Assembly: GCA_017502265.1 (NCBI GenBank)
Contig: JAFVVI010000030.1
Span: forward strand, 1-48,937
From: Oscillospiraceae bacterium
GTDB taxonomy: Bacteria; Bacillota; Clostridia; Oscillospirales; Oscillospiraceae
Direction of reading: 5' to 3'
Length of the DNA: 48,937 bases
The notes under the pieces were generated by a model, which worked only from the letters and a program-made list of their open reading frames with translations, searched no databases and was not told the origin of the DNA. Positions 41,793-48,937 of the stretch are shown here, piece by piece. Each line of letters starts with the position of its first letter. Positions within the stretch are counted from its first letter, which is position 1. A program made the position numbers and the translations under genes.

Positions 41793-42869
41793 TTAACCGA
41801 TTTTCCAGTTGGCATCGCCCAGGATGTATACAGTGCAGTCTCTCACACCGAACTGGAAGCACTGCTCCTTGGACTCCATATACAGGTCCAGACGCTTGTT
41901 CTGAATGGCGCCACCGCAGTCTTCCGCGGTGCTCAGACCATAGATAAAGCTGCCATCCTTAGAAACGATAAACATACGGGTGCCGTAGGGAATCACAGAG
42001 GGGTCCACAGCCACAACGCCCCACTTGACCCGGGTGCCGTTGGCAGTGATCTCGTCACAGCCGGCATCGGTATGGGTATAGGCAGTTGCTGTGAAAGTAT
42101 CCTTGCGGATATAGGTCAGCACCTCGCCGGTGGGCAGCACGATAAAGCCATCACCGATCAAAGGCTGATCGGACACCTGGCCAACCTTTTCACCGGTACC
42201 CACGGCCACAATACGGGTCACAGGTTCCACAGTGACAGTTTCCTGATAGACATTGCGCTGAATCTCCTTGCCATTGGCATACACCACATTGGCAGCGCAA
42301 AGCTTCTGACCGGACTTACCGGCCACCAGGACCTTCTCCTCGCCCAAAGGCAGCGTGGGATCCTCACAATAGGTGGTCTCAAAGGGGATCTCAGTGGTGT
42401 AGCTCTCGGTGGTCTGCACCTTATGGTCCACCTTTACCTCCATACCATCATAGGTAACGGTATCCAGGGGCATAGAGGCCGCCACAGAGTCATCTACAAC
42501 AATTCCCATACGGACAAACAAAGCATCCAGGCGTTCGCCATAGCTGCTCACATTCAAGGTGTTGCCGCCGCAATACACAGTCACTGTCTGCGCCCGCTGC
42601 ACCTTGATCTCAGAAACACCGTCAACAGATTCGGTTGTATATATATCATCTGCAGACAGATTCACACCGGCCTCCTGCAGTACCTTGGCAGGATCGGAGG
42701 CATATGTGGTATGCACCTTTACGGCATCGCCGTCGGTGATCACATAGGTGGTCTCTGCTTGCGCCGTCTGGGAAAGGGAACCTACCAGGCATACCACAAC
42801 CAGCAGCACGGCTACGATTTTAAAGAAATGATTTTTTTTGCGCAGTACAAAGGGCGTGAACAAATCCAT
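41793..42869 (-). CDS. YabE-like cell-wall protein with DUF348, G5 and 3D domains
   Basis: 358 residues. An N-terminal membrane anchor or signal (about 16-38, FFKIVAVLLVVVCLVGSL), two ubiquitin-like DUF348 units (45-90 and 95-150), a G5-type domain (about 155-240, ending VTRIVAVGTGEKV), and a C-terminal 3D domain (260-358) with TAYTHTDAGCDEITANGTRV, VAVDPSVIPYGTRMFI and STAEDCGGAIQNKRLDLYM carrying the conserved aspartates. The 3D domain is the double-psi barrel found in MltA-like lytic enzymes and stationary-phase/resuscitation factors, so a peptidoglycan-cleaving role outside the cell is likely. It has its own promoter, and AAAGGAGGTT precedes ATG. Confidence 0.9.
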   Translation of the reverse strand: MDLFTPFVLRKKNHFFKIVAVLLVVVCLVGSLSQTAQAETTYVITDGDAVKVHTTYASDPAKVLQEAGVNLSADDIYTTESVDGVSEIKVQRAQTVTVYCGGNTLNVSSYGERLDALFVRMGIVVDDSVAASMPLDTVTYDGMEVKVDHKVQTTESYTTEIPFETTYCEDPTLPLGEEKVLVAGKSGQKLCAANVVYANGKEIQRNVYQETVTVEPVTRIVAVGTGEKVGQVSDQPLIGDGFIVLPTGEVLTYIRKDTFTATAYTHTDAGCDEITANGTRVKWGVVAVDPSVIPYGTRMFIVSKDGSFIYGLSTAEDCGGAIQNKRLDLYMESKEQCFQFGVRDCTVYILGDANWKIG

Positions 42870-42966
42870 ATGTAGGAACCTCCTTTCTCAAATTCTGCAA
42901 TCACACCACATAAAGTGGTATCAAAAAGTTACAAAGAAATACAATCCCATAAAGGATTGCAGAGTC

Positions 42967-42994
42967 ATTATAACAAAAAATTAGAAAAAGTCAA
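42967..42994 (-). promoter_or_regulatory. sigma-A promoter of yabE-like gene
   Basis: On the minus strand: TTGACT (42994-42989), 16-base spacer, TATAAT (42972-42967). The leader of about 90 bases contains two small hairpins (CAATCC/GGATTG and ACCACTTTATGTGGT). Confidence 0.78.
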
Positions 42995-43290
42995 GCATTT
43001 CCGCAAAAAAGCGCCAATTCGACAACTTTTTAGAAAATTATTTTGTAATAATTATGTCAACTTCTTGTCAATTTCTCGTATATTTTCGTGATTTCGACCA
43101 CAACATATAGTAGAAATGGTTACATTTTTTGTCATTTTACCAATTATTATGTAACCAATGCCAAAATCAACCAATTGGCAGATTATGGTAAACCATTTTC
43201 GTCATTATTTTACACCCCCTCCTCCCCACAGAGACAAAAATACGCCCCTGCAGAACACAACTCCTCCACTACAGCCTGTAACCATTGGGA
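42995..43290. other. intergenic stretch with no supported gene
   Basis: AT-rich, with short frames on the plus strand only that lack ribosome-binding sites and domain features. I see no repeat or RNA structure. Confidence 0.5.
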
Positions 43291-43319
43291 TTGACAAGGG
43301 CAAGAAGCTGTGGTATAGT
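43291..43319 (+). promoter_or_regulatory. sigma-A promoter of the thrS T-box leader
   Basis: TTGACA (43291-43296), 17-base spacer, TATAGT (43314-43319). Confidence 0.85.
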
Positions 43320-43325
43320 TATTTT

Positions 43326-43570
43326 TGTAAAAAGCAACGACGAAGACATGCGCGCCCATTGGAATTCTCAGAGAGAGACCTGTCTGGTGAAAGGGTCTTG
43401 AATATCCCCGGGAGCGATACCACTTCTGAGCTGTATGCGCGGAAATGCCATACCGGGTGCGCCCGTTAAAGCGTCAATGAGTGACGGCTTTTGCCGTAAC
43501 CAGGGTGGAACCGTGGAATACATTTGTATCCCACCCCTGATCTTTCAGGGGGTGGGTATTTTTTATACCT
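43326..43570 (+). promoter_or_regulatory. T-box riboswitch leader of thrS
   Basis: Leader order fits a T-box: AGAGAGA and GGTGAAAG in stem I, a specifier region GATACCACTTC containing ACC (Thr codon, 43419-43421), the bulge motif AGGGTGGAACCGTGG (43502-43516), then a terminator CCCACCCCTGA with TCAGGGGGTGGG and TTTTTT. Uncharged tRNA-Thr should promote read-through. Confidence 0.93.
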
Positions 43571-43596
43571 TTCCCCACACATAAGGAGGAAAAACA

Positions 43597-45393
43597 ATGA
43601 GCGAAGAAAACCTGTACACCTTTGAAAACCCCGAATACCGCAAAACCTTCTGGCACACCAGCTCCCATGTAATGGCCCAAGCCGTCAAGCGCCTGTGGCC
43701 GGAGGTCAAACTAGCCATCGGACCTGCCATCGACGAAGGCTGGTACTATGACTTTGATGCCCCCTTCTCCTTCACCCCCGAGCATCTGACCCAGATTGAA
43801 GGCGAGATGAAGAAGATCATCAAGGAGCGCATTCGCTTAGAGCGCACCGAAAAGCCCCGCGCCGACGCCATTGCATATATGGAGTCTATGCAGGAGCCTT
43901 ACAAAGTAGAACTGATTGAGGATCTGCCGGAGGATGCCGTCATTTCCTTCTACACCCAGGGCGAATTTACCGACCTGTGCGCCGGTCCTCATCTGGACCA
44001 TACCGGCCGCCTGCGTCACAACGGCTTCAAGCTGACCAAGTCCTGCGGCGCTTACTGGCGTGGCGATTCCAGCCGCAAGATGCTCCAGAGAATTTACGGC
44101 ATCGGCTTCCCCACCAAGGACGAGCTGGATGCTTACCTGGAAGCCCAGGCAGAGGCTTTGAAGCGTGACCACAACAAGCTGGGCCGGGAGCTGGAATTCT
44201 TCACCACCGTGGAAGAGATCGGCCAGGGCCTGCCCATCCTGCTTCCCAAGGGCGCAAGAGTCATTCAGACCCTGCAGCGCTGGATCGAGGACGAGGAACA
44301 GAAGCGCGGCTACCTGCTGACCAAGACCCCTCTGATGGCTAAGTCCGATCTGTATAAGATCTCCGGCCACTGGGATCATTACCTGGATGGTATGTTTGTT
44401 TTGGGCGATCCGCAGGACGAAACCAAGGAGTGCTTCGCTCTGCGGCCTATGACCTGCCCCTTCCAGTATCAGGTCTATCTGAACCGGGCCCGTTCCTACC
44501 GTGACCTGCCCATGCGCTTGGGCGAGACCTCTACCCTGTTCCGCAACGAGGACTCTGGCGAAATGCACGGTCTGATCCGTGTCCGTCAGTTCACCATTTC
44601 CGAGGGTCACCTGGTCCTCCGCCCCGAGCAGCTGGAAGAGGAGTTCAAGGGCTGCCTGGAGCTGGCAAAGTACTGCCTGGAAACCGTTGGCATGCTGGAA
44701 AACTGCACCTTCCGCTTCAGCCAGTGGGATCCTGCCCGCGCCGGCATCAAGTACGAGGGTACTGCCGAGCAATGGGAAGAGGCACAGAAGGTTATGGGCA
44801 ACATTCTGGACAATCTGGGTGTTGAATACACCATCGGCATCGACGAGGCCGCATTCTATGGTCCCAAGCTGGATATTCAGTATAAGAATGTGTTCGGCAA
44901 GGAAGACACCATCGTTACCATTCAGATCGATATGCTGCTGGCCCAGAAGTTCGGTATGGAATACACCGATGCCGACGGCCAGAAGAAGACCCCCTATATT
45001 ATTCACCGCACCTCCCTTGGCTGCTACGAGCGTACCCTGGCCTACCTGATCGAGCGGTACGCAGGCGCGCTGCCTCTGTGGATGATGCCCACCCAGGTTA
45101 TGGTGATGCCCATCACTGACCGGGCCCACGAGCATGCCAAAGAGCTGGCTGCCAAACTGAACGCTGTGAACATCCACGCCGAGACCGACTGCCGCAGCGA
45201 AAAGCTGGGCTACAAGATCCGGGAAGCGCAGCTGCAGAAAATCCCCTATATGCTGGTCATCGGCGACCGGGATATGGAAAACGGCACTGTTTCCGTCCGT
45301 ACCCGCAAGGGCGAGGATCTGGGCGCAATGACTCCCGACGAGTTCACCGCCAAGTGCCTGATGGAAATTGCCACCAAGAGCAAGGATGTTTAA
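43597..45393 (+). CDS. thrS: threonyl-tRNA synthetase lacking the N-terminal TGS domain
   Basis: 598 residues, against about 640 in common bacterial ThrRS. It starts almost directly with the N2 editing domain (HTSSHVMAQ as the HxxxH pair, and CAGPH), so the ~60-residue TGS/N1 domain is missing. The class II core follows: motif 2 RLGETSTLFRNEDSGEMHGLIRVRQF, FALRPMTCPF (zinc-site Cys) and motif 3 HRTSLGCYERTLAYLIE; then the anticodon-binding domain (about 490-598). The start at ATG 43597 follows AAGGAGGA. No in-frame extension exists because the T-box terminator lies just upstream, so the short N-terminus is genuine. Confidence 0.97.
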   Translation: MSEENLYTFENPEYRKTFWHTSSHVMAQAVKRLWPEVKLAIGPAIDEGWYYDFDAPFSFTPEHLTQIEGEMKKIIKERIRLERTEKPRADAIAYMESMQEPYKVELIEDLPEDAVISFYTQGEFTDLCAGPHLDHTGRLRHNGFKLTKSCGAYWRGDSSRKMLQRIYGIGFPTKDELDAYLEAQAEALKRDHNKLGRELEFFTTVEEIGQGLPILLPKGARVIQTLQRWIEDEEQKRGYLLTKTPLMAKSDLYKISGHWDHYLDGMFVLGDPQDETKECFALRPMTCPFQYQVYLNRARSYRDLPMRLGETSTLFRNEDSGEMHGLIRVRQFTISEGHLVLRPEQLEEEFKGCLELAKYCLETVGMLENCTFRFSQWDPARAGIKYEGTAEQWEEAQKVMGNILDNLGVEYTIGIDEAAFYGPKLDIQYKNVFGKEDTIVTIQIDMLLAQKFGMEYTDADGQKKTPYIIHRTSLGCYERTLAYLIERYAGALPLWMMPTQVMVMPITDRAHEHAKELAAKLNAVNIHAETDCRSEKLGYKIREAQLQKIPYMLVIGDRDMENGTVSVRTRKGEDLGAMTPDEFTAKCLMEIATKSKDV

Positions 45394-45397
45394 AAAG

Positions 45398-45432
45398 AAG
45401 GGTGTGTTGCAAACGCAACACACCCTTTTTAT
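45398..45432 (+). terminator. intrinsic terminator of thrS
   Basis: AGGGTGTGTTGC pairs with GCAACACACCCT around AAAC, then T's. Confidence 0.9.
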
Positions 45433-45454
45433 GCTTTTCAACTTATTCTTTTTA

Positions 45455-45463
45455 TGTTATAAT
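45455..45463 (+). promoter_or_regulatory. extended -10 promoter of LiaF-like gene
   Basis: TGTTATAAT (TGn plus TATAAT) at 45455-45463; the -35 region is weak. Confidence 0.6.
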
Positions 45464-45503
45464 ATGTGTGACAACCTAAAAAAATACAACTGGAGGTGCT
45501 GAT

Positions 45504-45833
45504 ATGAAAAAATCCAACTCTATGCTTGCCGGTGCCGTGTTTGGCGGACGCGACTGTAAATGTGATGGCCGCGTATTTGAAGGCGGAAATCTCATCGCCA
45601 TTTTTGGTGGTGTAGAATGCGATCTAAAAAACGCTATTATTGAAAAGGACTGCACTATTCGAGCAACCGCTATTTTCGGTGGTATTGACATTGTCATACC
45701 TGAGGGTGTGAATGTTATGGTCAGCTCCATCAGTATTTTTGGCGGTGTTTTCAATCTAACCACACCCCGGCCGGAAGGTCCTACCCTCTACATAAAGTGC
45801 TTTAGTATGTTTGGCGGTGTGGATATTATGTAA
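45504..45833 (+). CDS. LiaF C-terminal-like beta-solenoid protein
   Basis: 109 residues made almost wholly of repeats with FGG at the turn: VFGGRD, IFGGVE, IFGGID, IFGGVF, MFGGVD, spaced about 18-26 residues. This is the pattern of the LiaF C-terminal (cell-wall-active antibiotic response) domain. The membrane helices of full LiaF are absent, so this is a soluble stand-alone form. LiaF represses the LiaRS envelope-stress system in Bacillus; no liaRS genes are near. GGAGGTGCTGAT precedes ATG. Single-gene unit. Confidence 0.82.
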   Translation: MKKSNSMLAGAVFGGRDCKCDGRVFEGGNLIAIFGGVECDLKNAIIEKDCTIRATAIFGGIDIVIPEGVNVMVSSISIFGGVFNLTTPRPEGPTLYIKCFSMFGGVDIM

Positions 45834-45847
45834 TTTCAACACAACTT

Positions 45848-45885
45848 AAAGAGAGCGTATCGCATTTGCGATACGCTCTCTTTGT
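45848..45885 (+). terminator. intrinsic terminator of LiaF-like gene
   Basis: A 17-bp perfect stem (core GAGAGCGTATCGCA with TGCGATACGCTCTC) with a 2-base loop, then TTTG. Confidence 0.85.
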
Positions 45886-45891
45886 TTGTAT

Positions 45892-45962
45892 GTAGGGCGG
45901 GGGCTTGCTCCCGCCGAAAAACCCAGCAAGCCATTAGCGGCAGGGGTAAACCCCCGCCCTAC
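45892..45962. repeat. GC-rich palindromic intergenic repeat
   Basis: GTAGGGCGGGGG at the left is inverted as CCCCCGCCCTAC at the right; an inner hairpin GGCGGG/CCCGCC lies in the left half. This form is common as a dispersed repeat in gut Clostridia. Confidence 0.65.
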
Positions 45963-45994
45963 CATTATTTAATTAGACATTTATCAAATCACTA

Positions 45995-46023
45995 TTGACA
46001 AGGAGTGATTAGATGTATATAAT
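45995..46023 (+). promoter_or_regulatory. consensus sigma-A promoter of unknown gene plus ArsR-type regulator
   Basis: TTGACA (45995-46000), 17-base spacer, TATAAT (46018-46023): both hexamers perfect. Confidence 0.88.
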
Positions 46024-46061
46024 ATCACTGTAGCTACAAATCCTACGAAAGGAGTATCCCT

Positions 46062-46571
46062 ATGACTTATCTTGAAATCGACAGCGCCATCATTGACGTT
46101 GTCCATAAAGTTTGTAACGAGTGCAAAACAAGATTGGATACCATTCCGAAAGAGAACACAACAGAACGAAAAGCTGTTCAGCTTGAATACGGTATGTATA
46201 CTTTTTGCGGCAATGCCGGAGCATTATTTAATATGGAACGTGATCGAGCAAAAGTAGTGCACGGAAGACAGTACTATTGTTTGAACGAGGTATTGCACAA
46301 GTATCCTGTGATAAATAGCGCATACAGAGCGCTTAACAGCGAAGATAAATTACGATTTATTGCAGCGCTGCAAGCAGAACTGTTTATCCGCGAACAATGG
46401 TTAGACAAGAAAGAAGCTGAGCTTGCTGCAGCCACCGCTGCCGGTGACGCGAAGAGTGTTTTTGAATTAACGATCCAGCTGGGTGCTGTGAAGAATATGT
46501 TTGCCGCTTGGGAACAGTGGCGTATAGAGAACAATATCTTTCCACATATGTTTGAAGGTGATTGTGCATGA
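46062..46571 (+). CDS. unknown protein, 169 aa, paired with ArsR-type regulator
   Basis: 169 residues, not recognised. It is mostly helical, without signal peptide or membrane span. Residues 5-30 and 105-160 look like amphipathic helices; FCGNAGALFNMERDRAK and YCLNEVLHKYPVINSAYRAL are distinctive middle segments. Four cysteines are present. AAGGAGTATCCCT precedes ATG 46062. The stop overlaps the regulator start by four bases, and both share a consensus promoter, so it may be a ligand-binding or effector partner of the regulator. Base composition is more AT-rich than core genes. Confidence 0.7.
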   Translation: MTYLEIDSAIIDVVHKVCNECKTRLDTIPKENTTERKAVQLEYGMYTFCGNAGALFNMERDRAKVVHGRQYYCLNEVLHKYPVINSAYRALNSEDKLRFIAALQAELFIREQWLDKKEAELAAATAAGDAKSVFELTIQLGAVKNMFAAWEQWRIENNIFPHMFEGDCA

Positions 46572-47098
46572 AAGAAAAACTCCAGCTTTTGAAGGTGCTG
46601 GCCGACGAAACGCGGCTCGCCATTCTCAACATTCTGCTCCGCGAGGATTGTTATGTGGAGAAAATCGCCTGCGAGCTTTCTCTGACACCGGCAACCATCT
46701 GCTACCATCTGAAGAAATTGGAATCGGCAGGTGTGGTCAACTGCTCCCGGTCGCAGTTTTATATTATCTATTCTCTGAACCGGGAGATTTTTGACAATCC
46801 CCTTTATGAACTGATAAAGACAGACGCCCATGCTATAGACGGCGAGGAAAAGTACGAAAACGAGGTCCTGGCCCATTTCTTCAAGTACGGAAAGCTGACC
46901 CAAATTCCTACCCAAAGAAAAAAGCGGGAAATCATACTGCGCAAGATTGCCCAGGAATTTAAAACCGGGCGCAGATACACCGAAAATGAGGTTAACGAGA
47001 TCATTCACCGTTTCCACGACGACCATTGCACCATCCGCCGGGAACTGGTGGCCTGCGGCATTATGCTGCGGGAAAATGCAGTTTATTGGCTAAAGTAA
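46568..47098 (+). CDS. ArsR-type transcriptional regulator with DUF2087 domain
   Basis: 176 residues from ATG 46568, overlapping the upstream gene (ATGA). Residues 3-75 form an ArsR winged helix: LKVLADETRLAILNIL, VEKIACELSLTPATICYHLKKLESAGVV. Residues about 95-176 match the DUF2087 type: FFKYGKLTQIPTQRKKREIIL, FKTGRRYTENEVNEIIHRFHDDHCTIRRELVACGIMLR. Such proteins are common in Firmicutes with unknown ligands. No metal-site cysteine pair is obvious, so metal sensing is doubtful. Confidence 0.88.
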   Translation: MKEKLQLLKVLADETRLAILNILLREDCYVEKIACELSLTPATICYHLKKLESAGVVNCSRSQFYIIYSLNREIFDNPLYELIKTDAHAIDGEEKYENEVLAHFFKYGKLTQIPTQRKKREIILRKIAQEFKTGRRYTENEVNEIIHRFHDDHCTIRRELVACGIMLRENAVYWLK

Positions 47099-47112
47099 CA
47101 TACCCCTTTCCT

Positions 47113-47162
47113 ATGGGTGCCGGCAATCCCCTGTTCCACACAGGCTTGCCGGCACCTTTTAA
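47113..47162 (+). terminator. intrinsic terminator after ArsR-type gene
   Basis: GGTGCCGGCAA pairs with TTGCCGGCACC around a 19-base loop; TTTT follows. Confidence 0.75.
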
Positions 47163-47218
47163 CGCGCGGTAGGGACCGGCATCCCCAACGGTCTTATTCC
47201 GCGTTCATAGTGTGTACC

Positions 47219-47502
47219 GGGAGATTGCCACGGGCGCAAGCCGCCCTCGCGATGGCAAAGAAGGTGCCACTACCGAGGGGATTCCAAAGGGGAAGCGGTG
47301 GAGCAGGTATTTGCGGTATATTTTCTTCCGCATTCCCCTTTGGTCGTGGGAAGGGTCCGGGAAACCTACGAAACGTTTCCCGGCGGCGCTTTGCATACTT
47401 TCTCGCCGCGGAGAAAGTATGAACATCCTTCGTCGCAGGCGAATCACATTCTACCAGGAGATTGCCACACCAGTGACATCGGTCGCTGGTTCGCAATGAC
47501 AA
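47219..47502. repeat. intergenic hairpin-repeat block flanked by REP-like units
   Basis: GGGAGATTGCCAC units stand at both ends (47219-47256 and 47458-47502); the right one matches the unit at 20271-20312. Between them are three long hairpins: CCAAAGGGGAA paired with TTCCCCTTTGG (47284-47343), CCGGGAAAC paired with GTTTCCCGG (about 47357-47383), and CATACTTTCTC paired with GAGAAAGTATG (47394-47421). No coding frame is convincing. Confidence 0.7.
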
Positions 47503-47519
47503 TAAGGTAATTTTCAATT

Positions 47520-47556
47520 AAAAAGAGCGTACTGCTTGCACAGTACGCTCTTTTAT
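47520..47556 (-). terminator. terminator of rpoA-rplQ operon
   Basis: AAAAGAGCGTACTG pairs with CAGTACGCTCTTTT around a 6-base loop. Confidence 0.9.
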
Positions 47557-47572
47557 CTTTTGTTATCTGGGA

Positions 47573-47914
47573 TTAAACCAGCTCGATGATTGCCATCTCA
47601 GCAGCGTCGCCGCGGCGAGCGCCGGTACGGGTCACTCTGGTGTAGCCGCCGTTACGGTCAGCATACTTAGGAGCGATCTCGTCAAACAGCTTCTTAGCCA
47701 CATCTTCCTTGGTGATGAAAGCCAGTGCTCTGCGGTAGTTGGCCAGACCGGCCTTCTTACCCAGAGTAATCATCTTTTCCACAACGGGCTGAACTTCCTT
47801 CGCGCGGTAGAAGGTGGTCTCGATCTTGCCGTTAGCCAGCAGATCGGTCACCTGCTGACGCAGCAGTGCTTTTCTCTGTGCACTGGTCTTGCCCAGTTTA
47901 CGAGTACCAAACAT
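47573..47914 (-). CDS. rplQ: 50S ribosomal protein L17
   Basis: 113 residues, full length for L17: [22 protein letters not shown] at the start, [20 protein letters not shown] in the middle and [24 protein letters not shown] at the end. It lies 24 bases after rpoA and closes the ribosomal alpha operon. Confidence 0.98.
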   Translation of the reverse strand: MFGTRKLGKTSAQRKALLRQQVTDLLANGKIETTFYRAKEVQPVVEKMITLGKKAGLANYRRALAFITKEDVAKKLFDEIAPKYADRNGGYTRVTRTGARRGDAAEMAIIELV

Positions 47915-47938
47915 AAGTCGTTTCCTCCTGACTCAGAA

Positions 47939-48898
47939 TTAGTTGTTGCTGCCGGAATCCTCGCTGGCCAGGGACAAGCCCATCATTTCCAGCTTCTTCT
48001 GCACCTCGTCCAGAGACTTCTTACCCATGTTCCGCACCTTCATCATATCCTCACCGGTCTTGCTGATCAGATCAGCCACGGTGTTGATGTTAGCGCGCTT
48101 CAGGCAGTTGAAGCTACGGACGGACAGATCCAGCTCGTCAATGGTCATTGCCAGCTTGGTATCGGGGCGATCAGCAGACTTCTCCACAACAGTGGAGCCG
48201 GCGCCCACATTGTCAGACAGGTTGGTAAACACTGTCAGATGGTCGGACAGAATCTTTGCGCCCAGGGACACAGCGTCCTTGGCGGAAATGGTAGAATCGG
48301 TCCAGACCTCCAGGGTCAGCTTATCGAAGTCAGTCTTATCGCCAACGCGAGTAGGCTCCACCGTGTAATTCACCTTTTTCACAGGGGAATAGATGGAGTC
48401 AATGGGAATCACACCGATCACAGTCTGGGCGGTCTTGTTCCGATCAGACGGCACATAACCGCGGCCCTGAGACAGGGTGATCTCCATATTAAAAGTAGCG
48501 CCTTCACCCAGAGTGCAGATATGCAACTCGGGGTTCAAAATCTCAACCTCACCGTCAGCCTTGATGTCACCGGCGGTAACTTCACAGGGACCCACTGCGT
48601 CAATATACACAGTCTTGGGCTCCTGGCTGTGAAGCTTCATGATCATCCGCTTCACATTCAGAACGATCTCGGTCACATCCTCGGTGACACCGGGGATGGT
48701 GGAGAACTCGTGCTGTACACCTGCGATCTTCACGGAAGTAGCTGCGTAGCCGGGAAGGCTAGAGAGCATAATCCGACGCAGGGAGTTACCCAGGGTCATA
48801 CCGTAGCCACGCTCCAGAGGCTCCACGACATATTTGCCGTAGGAAGGATCCTCGGGGGTGTCCAGGCAAGTAATGCGAGGCTTTTCAATTTCAACCAT
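47939..48898 (-). CDS. rpoA: RNA polymerase alpha subunit
   Basis: 319 residues. The N-terminal dimerisation domain ([20 protein letters not shown], about 29-48) and the C-terminal DNA- and activator-binding domain ([24 protein letters not shown], about 250-310) are both present, so the gene is complete. GGAGG lies just upstream of ATG 48898 (48909-48913 on the plus strand). Upstream genes of the operon, usually rpsD, lie beyond the window. Confidence 0.98.
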   Translation of the reverse strand: MVEIEKPRITCLDTPEDPSYGKYVVEPLERGYGMTLGNSLRRIMLSSLPGYAATSVKIAGVQHEFSTIPGVTEDVTEIVLNVKRMIMKLHSQEPKTVYIDAVGPCEVTAGDIKADGEVEILNPELHICTLGEGATFNMEITLSQGRGYVPSDRNKTAQTVIGVIPIDSIYSPVKKVNYTVEPTRVGDKTDFDKLTLEVWTDSTISAKDAVSLGAKILSDHLTVFTNLSDNVGAGSTVVEKSADRPDTKLAMTIDELDLSVRSFNCLKRANINTVADLISKTGEDMMKVRNMGKKSLDEVQKKLEMMGLSLASEDSGSNN

Positions 48899-48937
48899 AG
48901 AATCTTACCCTCCTTATTAAGTGCGCGGGGTGTAGAA

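Noticed and set aside
42870..42960. Riboswitch in the yabE-like leader (c-di-AMP type)
   Set aside because: The leader is only about 90 bases with two small hairpins and lacks the conserved c-di-AMP riboswitch core.

Overview
The window looks like the chromosome of a strictly anaerobic, low-GC-phylum Clostridia member, most likely Oscillospirales/Ruminococcaceae. The evidence is a class III anaerobic ribonucleotide reductase, a flavodiiron protein fused to rubredoxin, two T-box leaders, an aspS-gatCAB operon, a sodium-type F-ATPase c subunit and sigma-A promoters of the Firmicutes type. The lineage call is an inference from gene content; no marker search was possible.

Layout. Positions 1-5150 are AT-rich accessory DNA: the 3' end of an AAA ATPase gene with a small partner, a Fic-fold protein missing key residues, iteron-like repeats, tRNA-Asn followed by a hairpin element built on its own 3' end, and two AT-rich genes (transglutaminase-like and HExxH metallopeptidase-like) separated by a hairpin array. 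Positions 5150-12220 hold an asparaginase convergent with a T-box controlled aspS-gatC-gatA-gatB operon, then an SDR gene. Positions 12220-16600 are a mosaic: an O-antigen-ligase-like membrane protein, a prophage deletion scar (terminase, endolysin, holin), tRNA-Val with a second copy of the tRNA-linked hairpin element, a MITE-like inverted repeat, a lipoprotein and a serine recombinase remnant.

Positions 16600-27540 hold sfsA, a neutral-ceramidase-like gene, a MATE transporter and the complete F1Fo ATP synthase operon on the minus strand, in which atpH is split by a frameshift. Positions 27700-34100 are a plus-strand run of recD2, comF, an mreB-family gene, a second ceramidase-like gene and an aldo/keto reductase with ferredoxin domains. 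Positions 34130-42870 hold a Cys-rich conserved protein, nrdD behind paired NrdR boxes, the flavodiiron/rubredoxin fusion divergent from a ZIP metal transporter around a 7-1-7 palindrome, a HAD phosphatase, rsmA and a YabE-like 3D-domain protein. Positions 43290-48937 hold T-box controlled thrS, a LiaF-like beta-solenoid protein, an unknown gene paired with an ArsR/DUF2087 regulator, intergenic hairpin repeats, and rplQ-rpoA at the right edge.

Most unusual items: a family of tRNA-linked hairpin elements whose terminal inverted repeats equal the tRNA T-arm and whose stems show compensatory changes; a GatA lacking its serine nucleophile and Gly/Ser loop; a Fic protein lacking both the catalytic His and the inhibitory Glu; and a split atpH.
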